From: Petasospora fabianii | Lineage: Eukaryota; Ascomycota; Saccharomycetes; Phaffomycetales; Wickerhamomycetaceae | Length of the DNA: 64,000 nt | Assembly (NCBI GenBank): GCA_022641835.1 | Contig: CP048717.1 | Location: 1,054,001-1,118,000, forward strand | Reading direction: 5' to 3' | In this document: positions 49,021-59,191 of the stretch, in pieces | Numbering within the stretch: position 1 is the stretch's first letter | Layout of the letters: each line of letters begins with the position of its first letter | Program-made: the position numbers and the translations under genes | Notes under the pieces: model-generated | Told to the model about the DNA's origin: nothing | Databases searched by the model: none | What the model saw: only the letters and a program-made list of their open reading frames with translations

Positions 49021-50122
49021 TAGTTTATCAAAGGTTAGACGTTTGTGAGATCTAGGAGAGATATATATTGATCTCATTTTTTGTCTAGGTGGGTGGAGTC
49101 AGGTGTCTTCTTTCCTCCCATGGACTGGAAGATAGTACCTGCGGGATGAGCCCAGTCCAGTCTTTGTCTAGTTTGATAGTAAATAAATTTGTAGATGTCC
49201 CTTAAGAGATCTTACTTTTGTGAATTCAAGACTTTTTACCAGTCCACGAGGAGTTTCCGGCTTTGATTCCGCTTAAATCCAGGTAAGTCAAGGCGCTAGG
49301 AGACCTTCATTGGGCAGTTGGTAGGGACTTTTGGCTCTAGGCAGAGTATTTAGGCAGGGCGCGCGCGCAGAGTTAGGCAGAGCCAGGCAGGGGTCTCCCA
49401 GACAGAGAGGCTCCCTCTGGTGACTTTCGTCACCACCTTCACCGGCCCCATGATTCCAGCACATGACGAATAACGATAATAACAGAGATACAAACGACGA
49501 CCCCTCCACTCCGGACCCTCCCATAAAGCCAGGGATATCAACAACTCTGAGCCATTTTCAGCAACCTCCCCAGGTGGAGTGACATAACCCATGCCACCTT
49601 CGCGGGATTAAACCCCTCGCCAAAACACTTTGAAGAGGTCCCCCAGACCCCATGGAAACTGTCTAACTACAATAGTATTGGTGTCTACCGACGCTGCATC
49701 AGTTGCAGATTTCTCTCCAACAAACAGCCCATTCGAAAACTCAATGGTGTTGTTCTGGCGTGTGCCCAAACGGTCTCTCTCCCCCCAAGCTCGTAACCCG
49801 TTCTCCGCGCAACAATCTCCCCACCCAAGCCTTTCTTTTGCTAAGATCACCATAGGCTAGCTTATAGTTGTCCCACCCAATGCACACCACTTCCCACTTT
49901 CCCACTGGCCACGCTTGATGTGTGGAGTGACCATCTGTGGCCTGGCAGAGCCGGTTAAGACACCCGAAACACAAGGTATAGTGCCAAGTGCCAGCCCACC
50001 CTGGGGGCATATATAAACCCACCAATAACACCCTCTAGTGTGTACACCCATAATGTCCTTTTACTCTCCACGAACACAAACAGACAAGATTACAGCACTG
50101 CACTACACTACACTACAACACC
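49021..50122. promoter_or_regulatory. Long GC-richer RGI1 promoter
   Basis: Composition shifts to higher GC than the surroundings from about 49240. It contains CCCCT stress elements (about 49501 and 49615), CCCCAC near 49815, a (GC)n run at 49358-49368 and an ACACCCGAAACAC element (49960-49972). A TATATAAA box lies at 50010-50017, 106 bp before the RGI1 ATG. Several open frames of 75-96 codons on both strands here are attributable to the GC-rich composition and are not called. The length and stress elements fit a gene strongly induced by respiration or nutrient limitation. Confidence 0.5.
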
Positions 50123-50611
50123 ATGGGTAAGAAGGATAAGCAACAGAAGAAGAGAGTAAGACAGCTCGGTAAGATTCTTGAGTTTGAGGACCTCTCTGAG
50201 TTTGAGCAGTACTTGAAGGATGAGCGTGAGGACAACGAGTTGACCCATTCTCATGCTCGCATCCAGTACATCCCACCATTTGTACTCGCTGCCTCTCATA
50301 ACGATCCAGAGAAAGTTAAGGACTCCCAGAATAGAAAGAACAAAAAGTTTGTTAGACACTTGCACCAGCATGTTGAGAAGCATTTGCTTAAGGAGATCCA
50401 GGCTTCTTCCGGTTTGGACCTCCACTTTGGTAAGCCAGAGACATTGGAGGACTTTGACACCATCACATGGAAGTACACCGATGATCAGTGTCTTGAGTCC
50501 GACGAGGGTAAGTTCAAAGTTCAGGTTGTTGTCAAGTGCAACTCTGATGGTGCTGCCATTGATGTTTCCTACGATGCTATCCCAATGGAGGACGTTGCAG
50601 TTCACCTTTGA
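50123..50611 (+). CDS. RGI1: Respiratory growth induced protein RGI1/RGI2
   Basis: This 162-residue protein matches the Rgi family, which in S. cerevisiae is 161-164 residues and is induced in respiratory growth and diauxic shift. Conserved blocks are a basic start (MGKKDKQQKKRV), FEDLSEFEQYLKDE, IQYIPPFVLAASHNDPEKV, KKFVRHLHQHVEKHLLKEI, FDTITWKY and VDVSYDAIP-like C-terminal strands. The molecular function is not established in the family; a role in energy metabolism is proposed. The unusually long promoter, TATA box and strong codon bias fit high inducible expression. Confidence 0.95.
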   Translation: MGKKDKQQKKRVRQLGKILEFEDLSEFEQYLKDEREDNELTHSHARIQYIPPFVLAASHNDPEKVKDSQNRKNKKFVRHLHQHVEKHLLKEIQASSGLDLHFGKPETLEDFDTITWKYTDDQCLESDEGKFKVQVVVKCNSDGAAIDVSYDAIPMEDVAVHL

Positions 50612-50819
50612 TTGATGACACTATATTGGGCTGCTTTATTTGGTCGGTGGTTTCTCCCTTCCCGGGAGTCTCTCACTTAAGGTTGGCCAACTACTTCCCA
50701 CTACTGATGATCCCTTTGCTTTGAGAGATGATTGAATGATTTTAAGAGAAATACGAATGATGAATTGAATGATTATTCTTTAGTCTTGAATGTGTAGCGA
50801 TATAGGCCTATATATTTGG

Positions 50820-52439
50820 TCACTGACCTATTGTACTCATCAATTCTTTCATCATGTCAACAGCATTATCTCCAGACATGAGGTCCTCATCAAAGTCCTT
50901 GTTAAGGAACTCCTCGCCAAACTCCGGAGCCCAAATCATCACCTTGGCATAAGCACGACGGTCAAGGGCCATGGACACCAAATATGTTCTCTCATCCTGT
51001 AATATAGGAATCTCTATGGCCTTTCCGTACCACTCGATCGCCTCTTCGTACTTCGCCTGCTCAAGTCGCACCTGCGCAAGCATGACGATCACCTCTTCGG
51101 CTCTTGGATCTAGTTCATAAGCCTTCTGCAAGTACTTCTCAGTCTCGGCAAACTCAGCTTCTGTTGGGTTCTCTGGATCTGCAGCAATAACCATACCGGC
51201 TCTATTACAAAGTTGCTTGGTTCTCATTACAGCAGTCGGCCAATTCTCACCATTAATGATGGCCTTGTCCGAGTATGCGACAGCCTCTTTTGATCTACCT
51301 TCGTCTGCAGCTCTCTCAGCTAGAAGGTTTAAGAATCCTGGATCCTCGGAGAGGTACTTCTCACCCCTTTCAAGTAGTTTCTTTATAAGCTGCTCATCAT
51401 TCTCAGCTTCAGCGAATGAGATCATCCTGCTATATGGGTATGAGTTCTCTGGCCACACGTCCATGAACTTCTGGTAGCTTTCCTTGGATTTCTTGAAATA
51501 CTGTGTCCCGACTTGATCATTACATAACATGTCATAGAGTTTAGCCTTGTAGTAATGAACTTCTGGCGCATTTGGACGCATTGTCTGAGCAGCCAACAAC
51601 ATCTTCTCGGCTTCTTCAAACTTTTGACTACCAATCAATGTAAGGGCCTGAACAACCTTGTTTCTTGCCCTAGCTGGGTCCCAGCTAGCTGCTGTCTCGA
51701 TTTCAGAGATACCATCAGAGTCACCTCTCAAGTACTTAAACAGACCGTTGTATTCAGCAGCCACAGCAAGTTTCTTTGTCAGTTCTGGAGACTTACCATG
51801 TTTCACAAAATGCTTTTTGTATTCACTCAGGGCCCTTACAACGAGTTCCTCGGCCTCTTGATATCTGTCAATATTGTTCTCATTTAGCTTCTTCAGCATT
51901 TGGAAGAGGAGGTTGTCAGCAGTGCCATCAACCAAGTTGTTCATATCCAAGAGAGCCAGAGCCTCAGCATCCTCGGGGAAACCAGCGATCAATTCGAGGG
52001 TACGATCCACACCCTGTAGCAGCTTTGGTCTTTCCTTCTCCATTTTCTGACAAATCATCTGTGTAGCTTGAGACATCTCCATAGCATGTTGCTTCTGTGC
52101 CGTCTTCTTTGCCTTTGAGTCGGTTTCATAATAGGACACAATGAGCCAGTCAAATGAGCACTCTTCATAGTCTCCAATTTCCTTATGTGCAAGTGCACGT
52201 CGCCTCCAGACTTTCAAATAGTCTCTTCTGAGTTTAAGAGCCGCTGTACAATCCTCAATGACTTTCTCCCATTGCTTAAGCTGCTGATAGCAGGCAGATC
52301 TGTTGGAGTAGAAGACGGCATCGGGCTGGAGATCGATGGCTTTGGTGTATTTCTCAATCGCCTGATCGAACTGCTTGTTTTTGAAGAGGGTATTTCCCTC
52401 TTCTTTGAGAACCTGGACCTGTTCTTGAGCAGAAGACAT
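50820..52439 (-). CDS. TOM70-like TPR protein lacking the membrane anchor
   Basis: This 539-residue protein consists of tetratricopeptide repeats from its first residues. The N-terminal TPR domain has the dicarboxylate-clamp residues that bind the EEVD tail of Hsp70/Hsp90: K12 and N16 (KEEGN), N46 (SNRSA), K76 and R80 (KVWRR). The remaining TPRs (about 150-500) align in order with Tom70, including the YLQKAYELDPRAEEVIVMLAQ helix. Unlike Tom70, there is no N-terminal transmembrane segment, and no plausible upstream coding exon in the 200 bp before the ATG. It could be a soluble Tom70-type co-chaperone or a paralogue. It ends in a novel acidic segment (NKDFDEDLMSGDN). A short uORF (ATGATGGATCAG...) lies in the leader. 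Confidence 0.8.
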   Translation of the reverse strand: MSSAQEQVQVLKEEGNTLFKNKQFDQAIEKYTKAIDLQPDAVFYSNRSACYQQLKQWEKVIEDCTAALKLRRDYLKVWRRRALAHKEIGDYEECSFDWLIVSYYETDSKAKKTAQKQHAMEMSQATQMICQKMEKERPKLLQGVDRTLELIAGFPEDAEALALLDMNNLVDGTADNLLFQMLKKLNENNIDRYQEAEELVVRALSEYKKHFVKHGKSPELTKKLAVAAEYNGLFKYLRGDSDGISEIETAASWDPARARNKVVQALTLIGSQKFEEAEKMLLAAQTMRPNAPEVHYYKAKLYDMLCNDQVGTQYFKKSKESYQKFMDVWPENSYPYSRMISFAEAENDEQLIKKLLERGEKYLSEDPGFLNLLAERAADEGRSKEAVAYSDKAIINGENWPTAVMRTKQLCNRAGMVIAADPENPTEAEFAETEKYLQKAYELDPRAEEVIVMLAQVRLEQAKYEEAIEWYGKAIEIPILQDERTYLVSMALDRRAYAKVMIWAPEFGEEFLNKDFDEDLMSGDNAVDMMKELMSTIGQ

Positions 52440-52640
52440 AGTTAGATCGTCATATAATGAACATTATGGGGAAATAACTGGAGAATACTGATCCATCATG
52501 ATTTTTTTTTTCTATGAGCTCGAGGTAATATGTCCGATCTGGTAGCGGCCACGACTTGCCTTTAAAGACTTAATGAGATATATATATATAAATCTACATC
52601 TTTGGGTTCAATCATGCATGCAACGTTAATTTTTTGACCA

Positions 52641-53521
52641 CTACTCGTCATCACTATCATCCAAATCTTCCTTCTTCTCATCAACTCTTTTGTAAATCGG
52701 TAAACTGGCACTTTCATTAGTCTTCACGAACAAACCTCTAATCTGGTTATTGTGCTTTAGGACACCTCCAGCTGGCTTAAACTTTGGATTCTTCAGGAAT
52801 TCTACCACACTAGCAATATTCTGTGTCACTTCATCTGCGGTCGAGTCCACGTATCCAACTTTCACAGTGATGGTGCCATCCCTGGCTGGAATGTAAAACG
52901 TGTTCTTGCAAATCGAACGCACTTGATCCCTCACATACTTTGGATCACACTTCTCCACCTTGTCCTGCTTCTTCACGGGCACACCGTCTGGCTTAGCGAG
53001 TTGAACCATGAATGGGACACGCTTGTGACCACGGTAGAAAACTTCGCCGAGGATATCTGGGAGTAGGTGATGTACGCGATGGTCTGCAACAACAACTTCG
53101 TAATCGGAGAAAAGCTTCTTAAGTGATTTGGTTGTCTTGCTCAATGAACGTAGCTTCTTGAGTGGCATAATATCCTTAAATAGGTCTTCCGTTGGTGAGC
53201 CCTTCTTGAGTATAGGTTCACGGTAGGGCGTGGATGGGTCTTTAGTGATGAGGAGGATGGATGATTCTGAGGCCTTGGCCATTCGGTTAGGGACGGGTCT
53301 ATAACGATATGTTAGTGGTGTTTCGGGCAAAATAGAGTTTGAAAAAGGACTCACATTATACGGGGCACATAGTCACGTTCTCTTGTGAGTGGCTTATCCG
53401 TGTTGATGACGAGATAGATGTATTTGTGAGATGGACCATTTGTCTTGAGTTCATGTGCGATGAGCGATTTCAAGGCCTTCTTGGTATCGGACTCGGCCTT
53501 TTTACCAAATGGAAAACTCAT
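52641..53521 (-). CDS. UTP30: U3 processome-associated L1-fold protein UTP30
   Basis: This uL1-domain protein is associated with 90S pre-ribosomes. Two exons: exon 1 is 53355-53521 and exon 2 is 52641-53298. The 56-nt intron has GTGAGT, CACTAAC (53311-53317) and TTATAG. Splicing joins DYVPRI to IPVPNR, matching NIPRIIPL of S. cerevisiae Utp30. The product is 274 residues, exactly the S. cerevisiae length. Conserved blocks are SILLITKDPSTPYRE, LFSDYEVVVADHRVHHLLPDILG, EKCDPKYVRDQVRSICKNT, GGVLKHNNQ and SASLPIYKR. An acidic tail (DLDDSDDE) ends the protein. Its promoter has an ACATCCGAACACC at 53652-53664. The S. cerevisiae gene has no intron. Confidence 0.95.
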
Positions 53522-56227
53522 TGTAGAGAAGTTTATACCTGAACTATGATGAAATAGAAAGAATCGGCCCTGTAATGTATGAAAACTGAACATTTTAAGT
53601 ACCATTAGACAAGAGCTCTGCCCACCATCAATTTTTTTTCTAGGCCACTAAACATCCGAACACCACCAGGAGGTCTAGTCTTCAACTATAGTGCTTTTTT
53701 ATCCTTCTCTTATTCCTAGATTTGTTGGAGTTTGTAGAATGTGGAGGAGATAAAGTCATTAGAGTAATGATAATATATCTCAGTGCCAATTAGTCCGTGC
53801 TCTGCTATGTTGTGGCCTGGTAAATCAACGGTCTTGTCCTCACTGATTATAGATTACTCTCCATGCTCTTGTACTTCACTCTTACATGGTTTTTCCTGTA
53901 TCTTATGTAAATGGCGGCCCTATTACCGAATTGATCTAAGCATGAGTCTGGCTGTATCTTGGCTATGCGACCAATGAGCATCTGATTATGACATATTTAG
54001 TAGTTGAACTGGCTTTTTGGCCTAAAGAGGCATATGCATAGTCAGTTTGTGCGCGTCAATATACGGAGATATGCTCGGCGCAGTCCGTTAAGTCTTTTAG
54101 TAATTGTATCAAGAATGGACACTAAAGCTATAAATATCCGCTGCTCTGTGGTAGCTGTGTGAGGACAGACTAGTGCCTAACCCCGGAACCAACCTTAAAA
54201 TCCGTGCTGTGACTAGTTCTTGTTATGTGTAACTAGCTAGGGCCAAGATCATTTATCAGATCAAAACTTGCTTCAGCTATCAAATATGACAACGTCTTCA
54301 GCTTCAATGGGTGTATAAACTGCTCCTATGTACTGGTATACACGGTCAACTAAGACTGGTAGAACATTTGGGGCCCTCAATAGGGCCATCGGTGATGATG
54401 TTGACGGATGCCGTTACGAGGCGCAGTAGCTGGAGTCGCTTGAAATGAGTACAGAGATCTTTGAGTGCTTGTGCTGTGATGTCTTCGTGGTAGTCCTTGA
54501 TTAGTGTAGTGACTTGCATCTGGGTGGATCAAGCTTATAGGTATTATTTATTATGTCTTGTCGTGATATGACTTTGATGTGCTTAGTCTGTAGCTCTTTC
54601 TTCCTCTGGCGTGAACGACGGCGTCCCTGATCAAAGGATTTGCTACCAGCTGCTTCGTTCTCAGCTGTAGATTTTCGCCTTTTCAAGCTGCAGATTCTCA
54701 TGAGACGGGTGAAGATGCTTTTGAGCATTGGTGAAGAGTAGTGCGCCGGTATGGTAAAGAAATGAATGTCGATGTGAGTGTGTTTGAGTCTTGGTGAACT
54801 CCAATATCTGAGGTACTTAAGGAGTATAGAGGGACGATCCCCTTTATTATGCATTAAAGCTATAGCTGGCGCTACCTTTACTTCTGTGAAGAAGAAGAAG
54901 TTGATGATGGCGAGGTACTGCTCGTGTCTTCAAAGGCAGAAGCGAAGGTATTGAAATCAAGGGTAAAGGATCACAGCGTCTATATATTACCAACATTCGG
55001 AACACAGTATTTTAAAAAGACCTTTGTAAATGTATATTCATTTCGAAGGGGGATACAACTAACATGATGCGCCCATCTCAATCTACAGTACTGCAGCATT
55101 GCAGTTGCCGATTCGGGGTCCCCTACATAACTGCGCCGCGTAGACTAAATCCAAAATTGCCGCAATAAGATATAAATAGATCATGAGATATCAACTTTAT
55201 ATAGTGAAATATCAAATTTAGTAGTTTGGACAGTAGATAGCAGTGATTCAGAGCTATGCAGCAAATTTGAAAGAGTATCATTATGTACCAGTTATGAACA
55301 AGAAAGAGGTCTTGATGATGCGAGCCCCTGCGTGCGAAGTCAATTTATAGGTAAGATGGAAGGATTACAGACAATTGTAGGGTTTTACTATACATAGAGA
55401 CAGACTACTCTTCAAATGCTTCAAAGAACTCATCCTTGAAAGCAACATTAATATCTTTGTCTCATTAGTGCGTTAATGCTGTTAAGCATTATATACAGAA
55501 TGCGCCGCCATTTGATCAAATATTATACTTTAAACAGACATCAGATGCCAGAACTTGAAGATTGATAGAGCTACTCTGATATCTAGCAAAGAAGACAAAG
55601 CTCCTTGGTAACCAGTACAAATTAAGTATAGAGAAGAGCACGCTGCCCTTATACAAACTACCACAATATCTGGCGCACTCGGCTTTTCACGGCTTTCCGG
55701 TATAAAATCTGCGCGCAGGTGACACAGATCTGAGTTTGGTGGCCGATAGCCCGCGGGGACCCCTGTAATCACCGGCAAACCCTCCCCGCTTACATAATCC
55801 CCATAATCCGCGAATCCTAAAGCTCGCACAGACGTTAACAAGTTGTACGGGCAGCAAAGGTGTACTGGGGAGGAGAAGGACGTGCTTTAACACCATACGA
55901 TTTTTATAAGTGAGCTGTTTGGGGAGTTCTCTAGATTATAGTTGGAGTTTTTGTTGGATAAGTGCACTTTCATCTGGCTTAGTATCTGCCACTTCAAACA
56001 GACACCGGCTTTTACGATCTACCCGACGGTCTCTCTTATCTATCGAAACTAGCCGTCTCATCACCGAAGGATTCATTGATAACCGAGTCACGTCAACCAG
56101 CAACTTCCAGGTCCTTCATATACACTCTCGTTCCCGTTGTACTGTTTCAAGGTCTCCCATTTGTCTCTTGCTAAACACACAGGGTTTCTCTCTTTAGCCC
56201 TTTAGTACTTGCCACCATTATCACACC
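53522..56227. other. 2.7-kb gene-poor region
   Basis: This is the longest gap in the window. Features seen are a Rap1-like site (53652-53664), TATA-like boxes at about 54131-54137 (plus) and about 54979-54985 (minus) and a stress-type CCCCCT on the minus strand near 55047. One ATG frame of 117 codons on the minus strand is listed separately. A 103-codon frame at 55530-55841 begins with TTG and is not called. The last 300 bp are probably the long leader of the zinc-cluster gene at 56228. An unseen non-coding RNA or replication origin is possible, but I see no signature. Confidence 0.5.
54501..54854 (-). CDS. Hypothetical small basic protein
   Basis: This 117-codon ATG frame has a possible alternative start at 54725 or nearby (MLKSIFTRLMRICSLKRRKS), giving about 75 residues. 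The product is strongly basic (QGRRRSRQRKKELQTKH) and resembles nothing I know. In support, a TATATAG box about 125 bp upstream and a CCCCCT element lie on the same strand, in an otherwise empty 2.7-kb gap. Against it, codon use is ordinary and there is no homologue I recognise. It may be a chance ORF. Confidence 0.3.
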   Translation of the reverse strand: MHNKGDRPSILLKYLRYWSSPRLKHTHIDIHFFTIPAHYSSPMLKSIFTRLMRICSLKRRKSTAENEAAGSKSFDQGRRRSRQRKKELQTKHIKVISRQDIINNTYKLDPPRCKSLH

Positions 56228-58528
56228 ATGCTTGTCACATTTGAAGCTAAGAAGTCTAACAAGAACAATTCGGTACCCTCATCTTCAACCTCATCCTCCA
56301 CAGCATCTTCTTTGATCTCCACAAAGAAGACTGTATCAGCTACATCTAATAATGAAGGTCAAGACGATGACCCCATCATCCATAATCTCGACTCGGCTAA
56401 CCCTCCAGATGACAAGGTTTTCCACTTTACTAAGAAGAAACTAAGAGGAGGATGCATCACATGTAAGATCCGAAAGAAAAGATGCACTGAGGAGAGACCC
56501 ATCTGTTCTGATTGTAAAAGGCTTGAGAAGAACTGTGTTTGGGCCACTGAGGACATGTCTAATGAGACTGTTCGTGAGTTGAAACGTAAAGTTGAAGAAG
56601 AGGAGAACAGTGCAAAGAAGAGAAGATTTGAAAAACTGGACAATAAGAAGAACAGAACAGGCCAAATCATTCTTGAGAATACTTTTAAGAGTGGTGTCCC
56701 GAGAAGTCAACCATCATCATCCATTAACAAACAGGAGCCACAACGTCGAGCTCGTTCAGTACAATTAGAGAATGGGGATGAAGATGAAGCTCCATTAGAT
56801 ACAGAGGCACAGTTCCCAGGACAAACACCTGTGTCTGCAAATCTTCTTCACTTCCCTCGCAGGTCACAACAGTTTGGTGCCAATGTACCACACACAGCAA
56901 TGGAATCAACATCTCCCATGGTTGTCCAAGTACCTGATCAACAACAATCATCATCATCACAACCTCCATCATTCTCACCGAAATGGGATATGATGAACGA
57001 TGCATTTGCTGAGTTCAACCAATTATTTGAGTCTAATATCCGTCATAACATCTCCAAATACTCAGATAAGATTACAAACCTTGATATCAATGATACCTCC
57101 AATCAACAACAACAACAGAACCGCAATTCTAACAACACACAACTGATCCAAACCAAAGCATCACCCAACCCATTTGAATTCCTATCACAAGGTTCTTCTC
57201 CGGTATTTGATTTTGTTAATCTTATGGACATCCCAACTTCTAATCCACAGATATTTATCCCCTCTGAACTTGACCTTGATCCTATGGGAGTCAGGTTGTT
57301 CGACTACTATCGCAATCGACTCGCAGGGATCATCTCAATTGTACCCGATGAATTGAACTATTACACGAAGGTGTTTCTACCAATGGCCATGGTTAACCCT
57401 GGTATCCTATATTCCATCATGGCATGGTCTGGGTATCATATGGGTGGTGAGTTCTTAAGAGAAGGTGAGAAGTATATGGAGAAGGCACTTGATCATATCA
57501 ATGCCACACCTGTTAAATCTGATTCTGATGCATTACAACGATTGGCTAATCTTTTGATTATGATTGGAGCAGAGATTTGTAAAGGTGATGTTAGGAAATG
57601 GCCTGTTTTCTTACAATGGGGTGCAAAGATTATAAATGATCGTGGTGGGTTATACAAGTTCAATGCAGATAAGGAGCAACATTGGTTAATATCAAGTTTT
57701 GCATATCATGATATCTTGGCAAGTTCTACAAGTGAGCGAGGTACTTATTTCTCTGTGGAGGATTATGATAATTTTATCGTTAATTTTGGGTTTGGTGTTG
57801 ATCCATTACAAGGTATAGTGAAACCGTTGTTTAACATCATTGGTGAGATTTCGACATTAGCAACTGAGACTAAGACATTACTTAAGATATCATCTAATTC
57901 TCTAGGGTATGGTATCATGAATGACGATGAAGAGGATCCAAATTTGAAGAATGATGCTGGAGACGATACAGATATTCCTGGTCTTGATGATACACCCGAC
58001 TCCATCCCAGATCAAAGAAAGAAGTATACACGTTATTCATCACTTCTTCAAATCATGCAAAAGGCATCGGTGATTGAGAGTAAGATCAACAATGCTAAAC
58101 CGAGTCCACAAGATCTCGAGGAGTTTAATGATAGTGAACTCGAACTGCAATTGACACTATTTGAACTTTTCCAATTGACTGCTAAACTACACTTACGTCA
58201 ATCAGTTCTTCGATTGAATCCATCATCACTTGAGACACAATTCATCTTGTGTGAATTACTTAAGTGTCTCGATATTGTACTCAAATCGACAGTTGAGTCT
58301 TCACTATGTTTCCCTCTGTTCATTGCTGGTATGAATTGTACAACTAAGAAGGATAGACGTATGATGCTTGAGAGATTCCAAGATATTATTGAACGTTATA
58401 GTTTTAAAAACTTGGAGAGGGCAAAGACGATTATGGAACAAGTTTGGTTGATTGATCCTAGTGGAACTAGATGTGTTGATTGGTATGAGATTGTTAAGAG
58501 GCTTGGTTGGGATATCAGTTTTGCCTAA
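56228..58528 (+). CDS. Zn2Cys6 transcription factor (Fungal_trans_2-like)
   Basis: This 766-residue regulator has zinc-cluster cysteines at 76, 79, 86, 93, 96 and 103 (GGCITCKIRKKRC...CSDCKRLEKNC), preceded by a Ser/Thr-rich N-terminus. A basic coiled region (RELKRKVEEEENSAKKRR) and a Gln/Asn/Ser-rich linker (about 230-310) follow. The C-terminal domain (about 360-760) contains VNPGILYSIMAWSGYHMGGEFL and DALQRLANLLIMIGAEICKG, typical of the Uga3/Arg81-type fungal regulator domain. An acidic insertion lies near residue 570-600. Target pathway unknown. The leader is long (more than 250 bp without other genes). Confidence 0.88.
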   Translation: MLVTFEAKKSNKNNSVPSSSTSSSTASSLISTKKTVSATSNNEGQDDDPIIHNLDSANPPDDKVFHFTKKKLRGGCITCKIRKKRCTEERPICSDCKRLEKNCVWATEDMSNETVRELKRKVEEEENSAKKRRFEKLDNKKNRTGQIILENTFKSGVPRSQPSSSINKQEPQRRARSVQLENGDEDEAPLDTEAQFPGQTPVSANLLHFPRRSQQFGANVPHTAMESTSPMVVQVPDQQQSSSSQPPSFSPKWDMMNDAFAEFNQLFESNIRHNISKYSDKITNLDINDTSNQQQQQNRNSNNTQLIQTKASPNPFEFLSQGSSPVFDFVNLMDIPTSNPQIFIPSELDLDPMGVRLFDYYRNRLAGIISIVPDELNYYTKVFLPMAMVNPGILYSIMAWSGYHMGGEFLREGEKYMEKALDHINATPVKSDSDALQRLANLLIMIGAEICKGDVRKWPVFLQWGAKIINDRGGLYKFNADKEQHWLISSFAYHDILASSTSERGTYFSVEDYDNFIVNFGFGVDPLQGIVKPLFNIIGEISTLATETKTLLKISSNSLGYGIMNDDEEDPNLKNDAGDDTDIPGLDDTPDSIPDQRKKYTRYSSLLQIMQKASVIESKINNAKPSPQDLEEFNDSELELQLTLFELFQLTAKLHLRQSVLRLNPSSLETQFILCELLKCLDIVLKSTVESSLCFPLFIAGMNCTTKKDRRMMLERFQDIIERYSFKNLERAKTIMEQVWLIDPSGTRCVDWYEIVKRLGWDISFA

Positions 58529-58654
58529 TGTGGTTGTAGTTATTACTAATGCATCAAGGTTATGTACATTATCGTAGAAGGTGTATATATATAACTGCAA
58601 AAGGATACCCGAGAAGAACTGATAATAATAAATAAGAGAGAATGAGTGAATAAG

Positions 58655-59191
58655 TCAACACTTTAGTTGCTCATGAGTCCGACGTTGACACTCTTCCATA
58701 ACATAAGCCATACCAAGTTTTGTATTCTTAATGTTTTCTTTAAACTTGTTATGAGACCATGATTCAATTTTGTTCTTAATACCGAATCCTGCGAAATTAG
58801 AACTGAATTTAACACTAAAGGCAACTGTTGTTGTAGAGTTATCTGGGTTAGACTTGAAAGTAGTATACTCTTCAACTCTAATGAACTTCTTATGATCTAG
58901 ATTACTCTGATATGTCACCATTTCCTTTGTATGTGGATCCACTATTGTCTTCTCAACAATCCATGATGACATAGACATCTTTCCTAGGAAAGGTTTCATA
59001 AAACGAGGTAGTTTCCCCTCTTTCTTAATGAGTCTTGTTGTATGTAGCTTACCATCAGTGATACGTCTATCGAGAACATCGACCGACAAGACATGTGAAG
59101 CATATGGATTTGGATATTTGTTAAAGAAAGCCAATGTAGCTGTCTCAAATGTGAACTTGTAATCGTGTTTGGAGTAATACCAGAGGACCAT
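58655..59191 (-). CDS. UPS1: Mitochondrial intermembrane-space lipid transfer protein UPS1
   Basis: This 178-residue PRELI/MSF1-domain protein shuttles phosphatidic acid with Mdm35 for cardiolipin synthesis. I start at the ATG at 59191, giving MVLWYYSKHDYKF, aligned with Ups1 MVLLHKSTHIF; the longer frame begins with TTG. Conserved blocks are AFFNKYPNPYASHVLSVDVLDR, LHTTRLIKKEGKLPRFMKPFL, SSWIVEKTIVDP, SNLDHKKFIRVEEYTTF, VKFSSNFAGFGIKNKIESWSHNKF and MGMAYV-like C-terminal helix. The length matches the 175-residue S. cerevisiae protein. It converges with the zinc-cluster gene (126-bp gap). Confidence 0.96.
   Translation of the reverse strand: MVLWYYSKHDYKFTFETATLAFFNKYPNPYASHVLSVDVLDRRITDGKLHTTRLIKKEGKLPRFMKPFLGKMSMSSWIVEKTIVDPHTKEMVTYQSNLDHKKFIRVEEYTTFKSNPDNSTTTVAFSVKFSSNFAGFGIKNKIESWSHNKFKENIKNTKLGMAYVMEECQRRTHEQLKC

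Noticed and set aside
49288-50051. Cluster of 75-96-codon open frames on both strands upstream of RGI1
   Set aside because: They overlap each other in the GC-richer promoter DNA and show no family resemblance or coding bias.
55530-55841. 103-codon open frame in the gene-poor region
   Set aside because: It begins with TTG, has no internal early ATG and no recognisable features.
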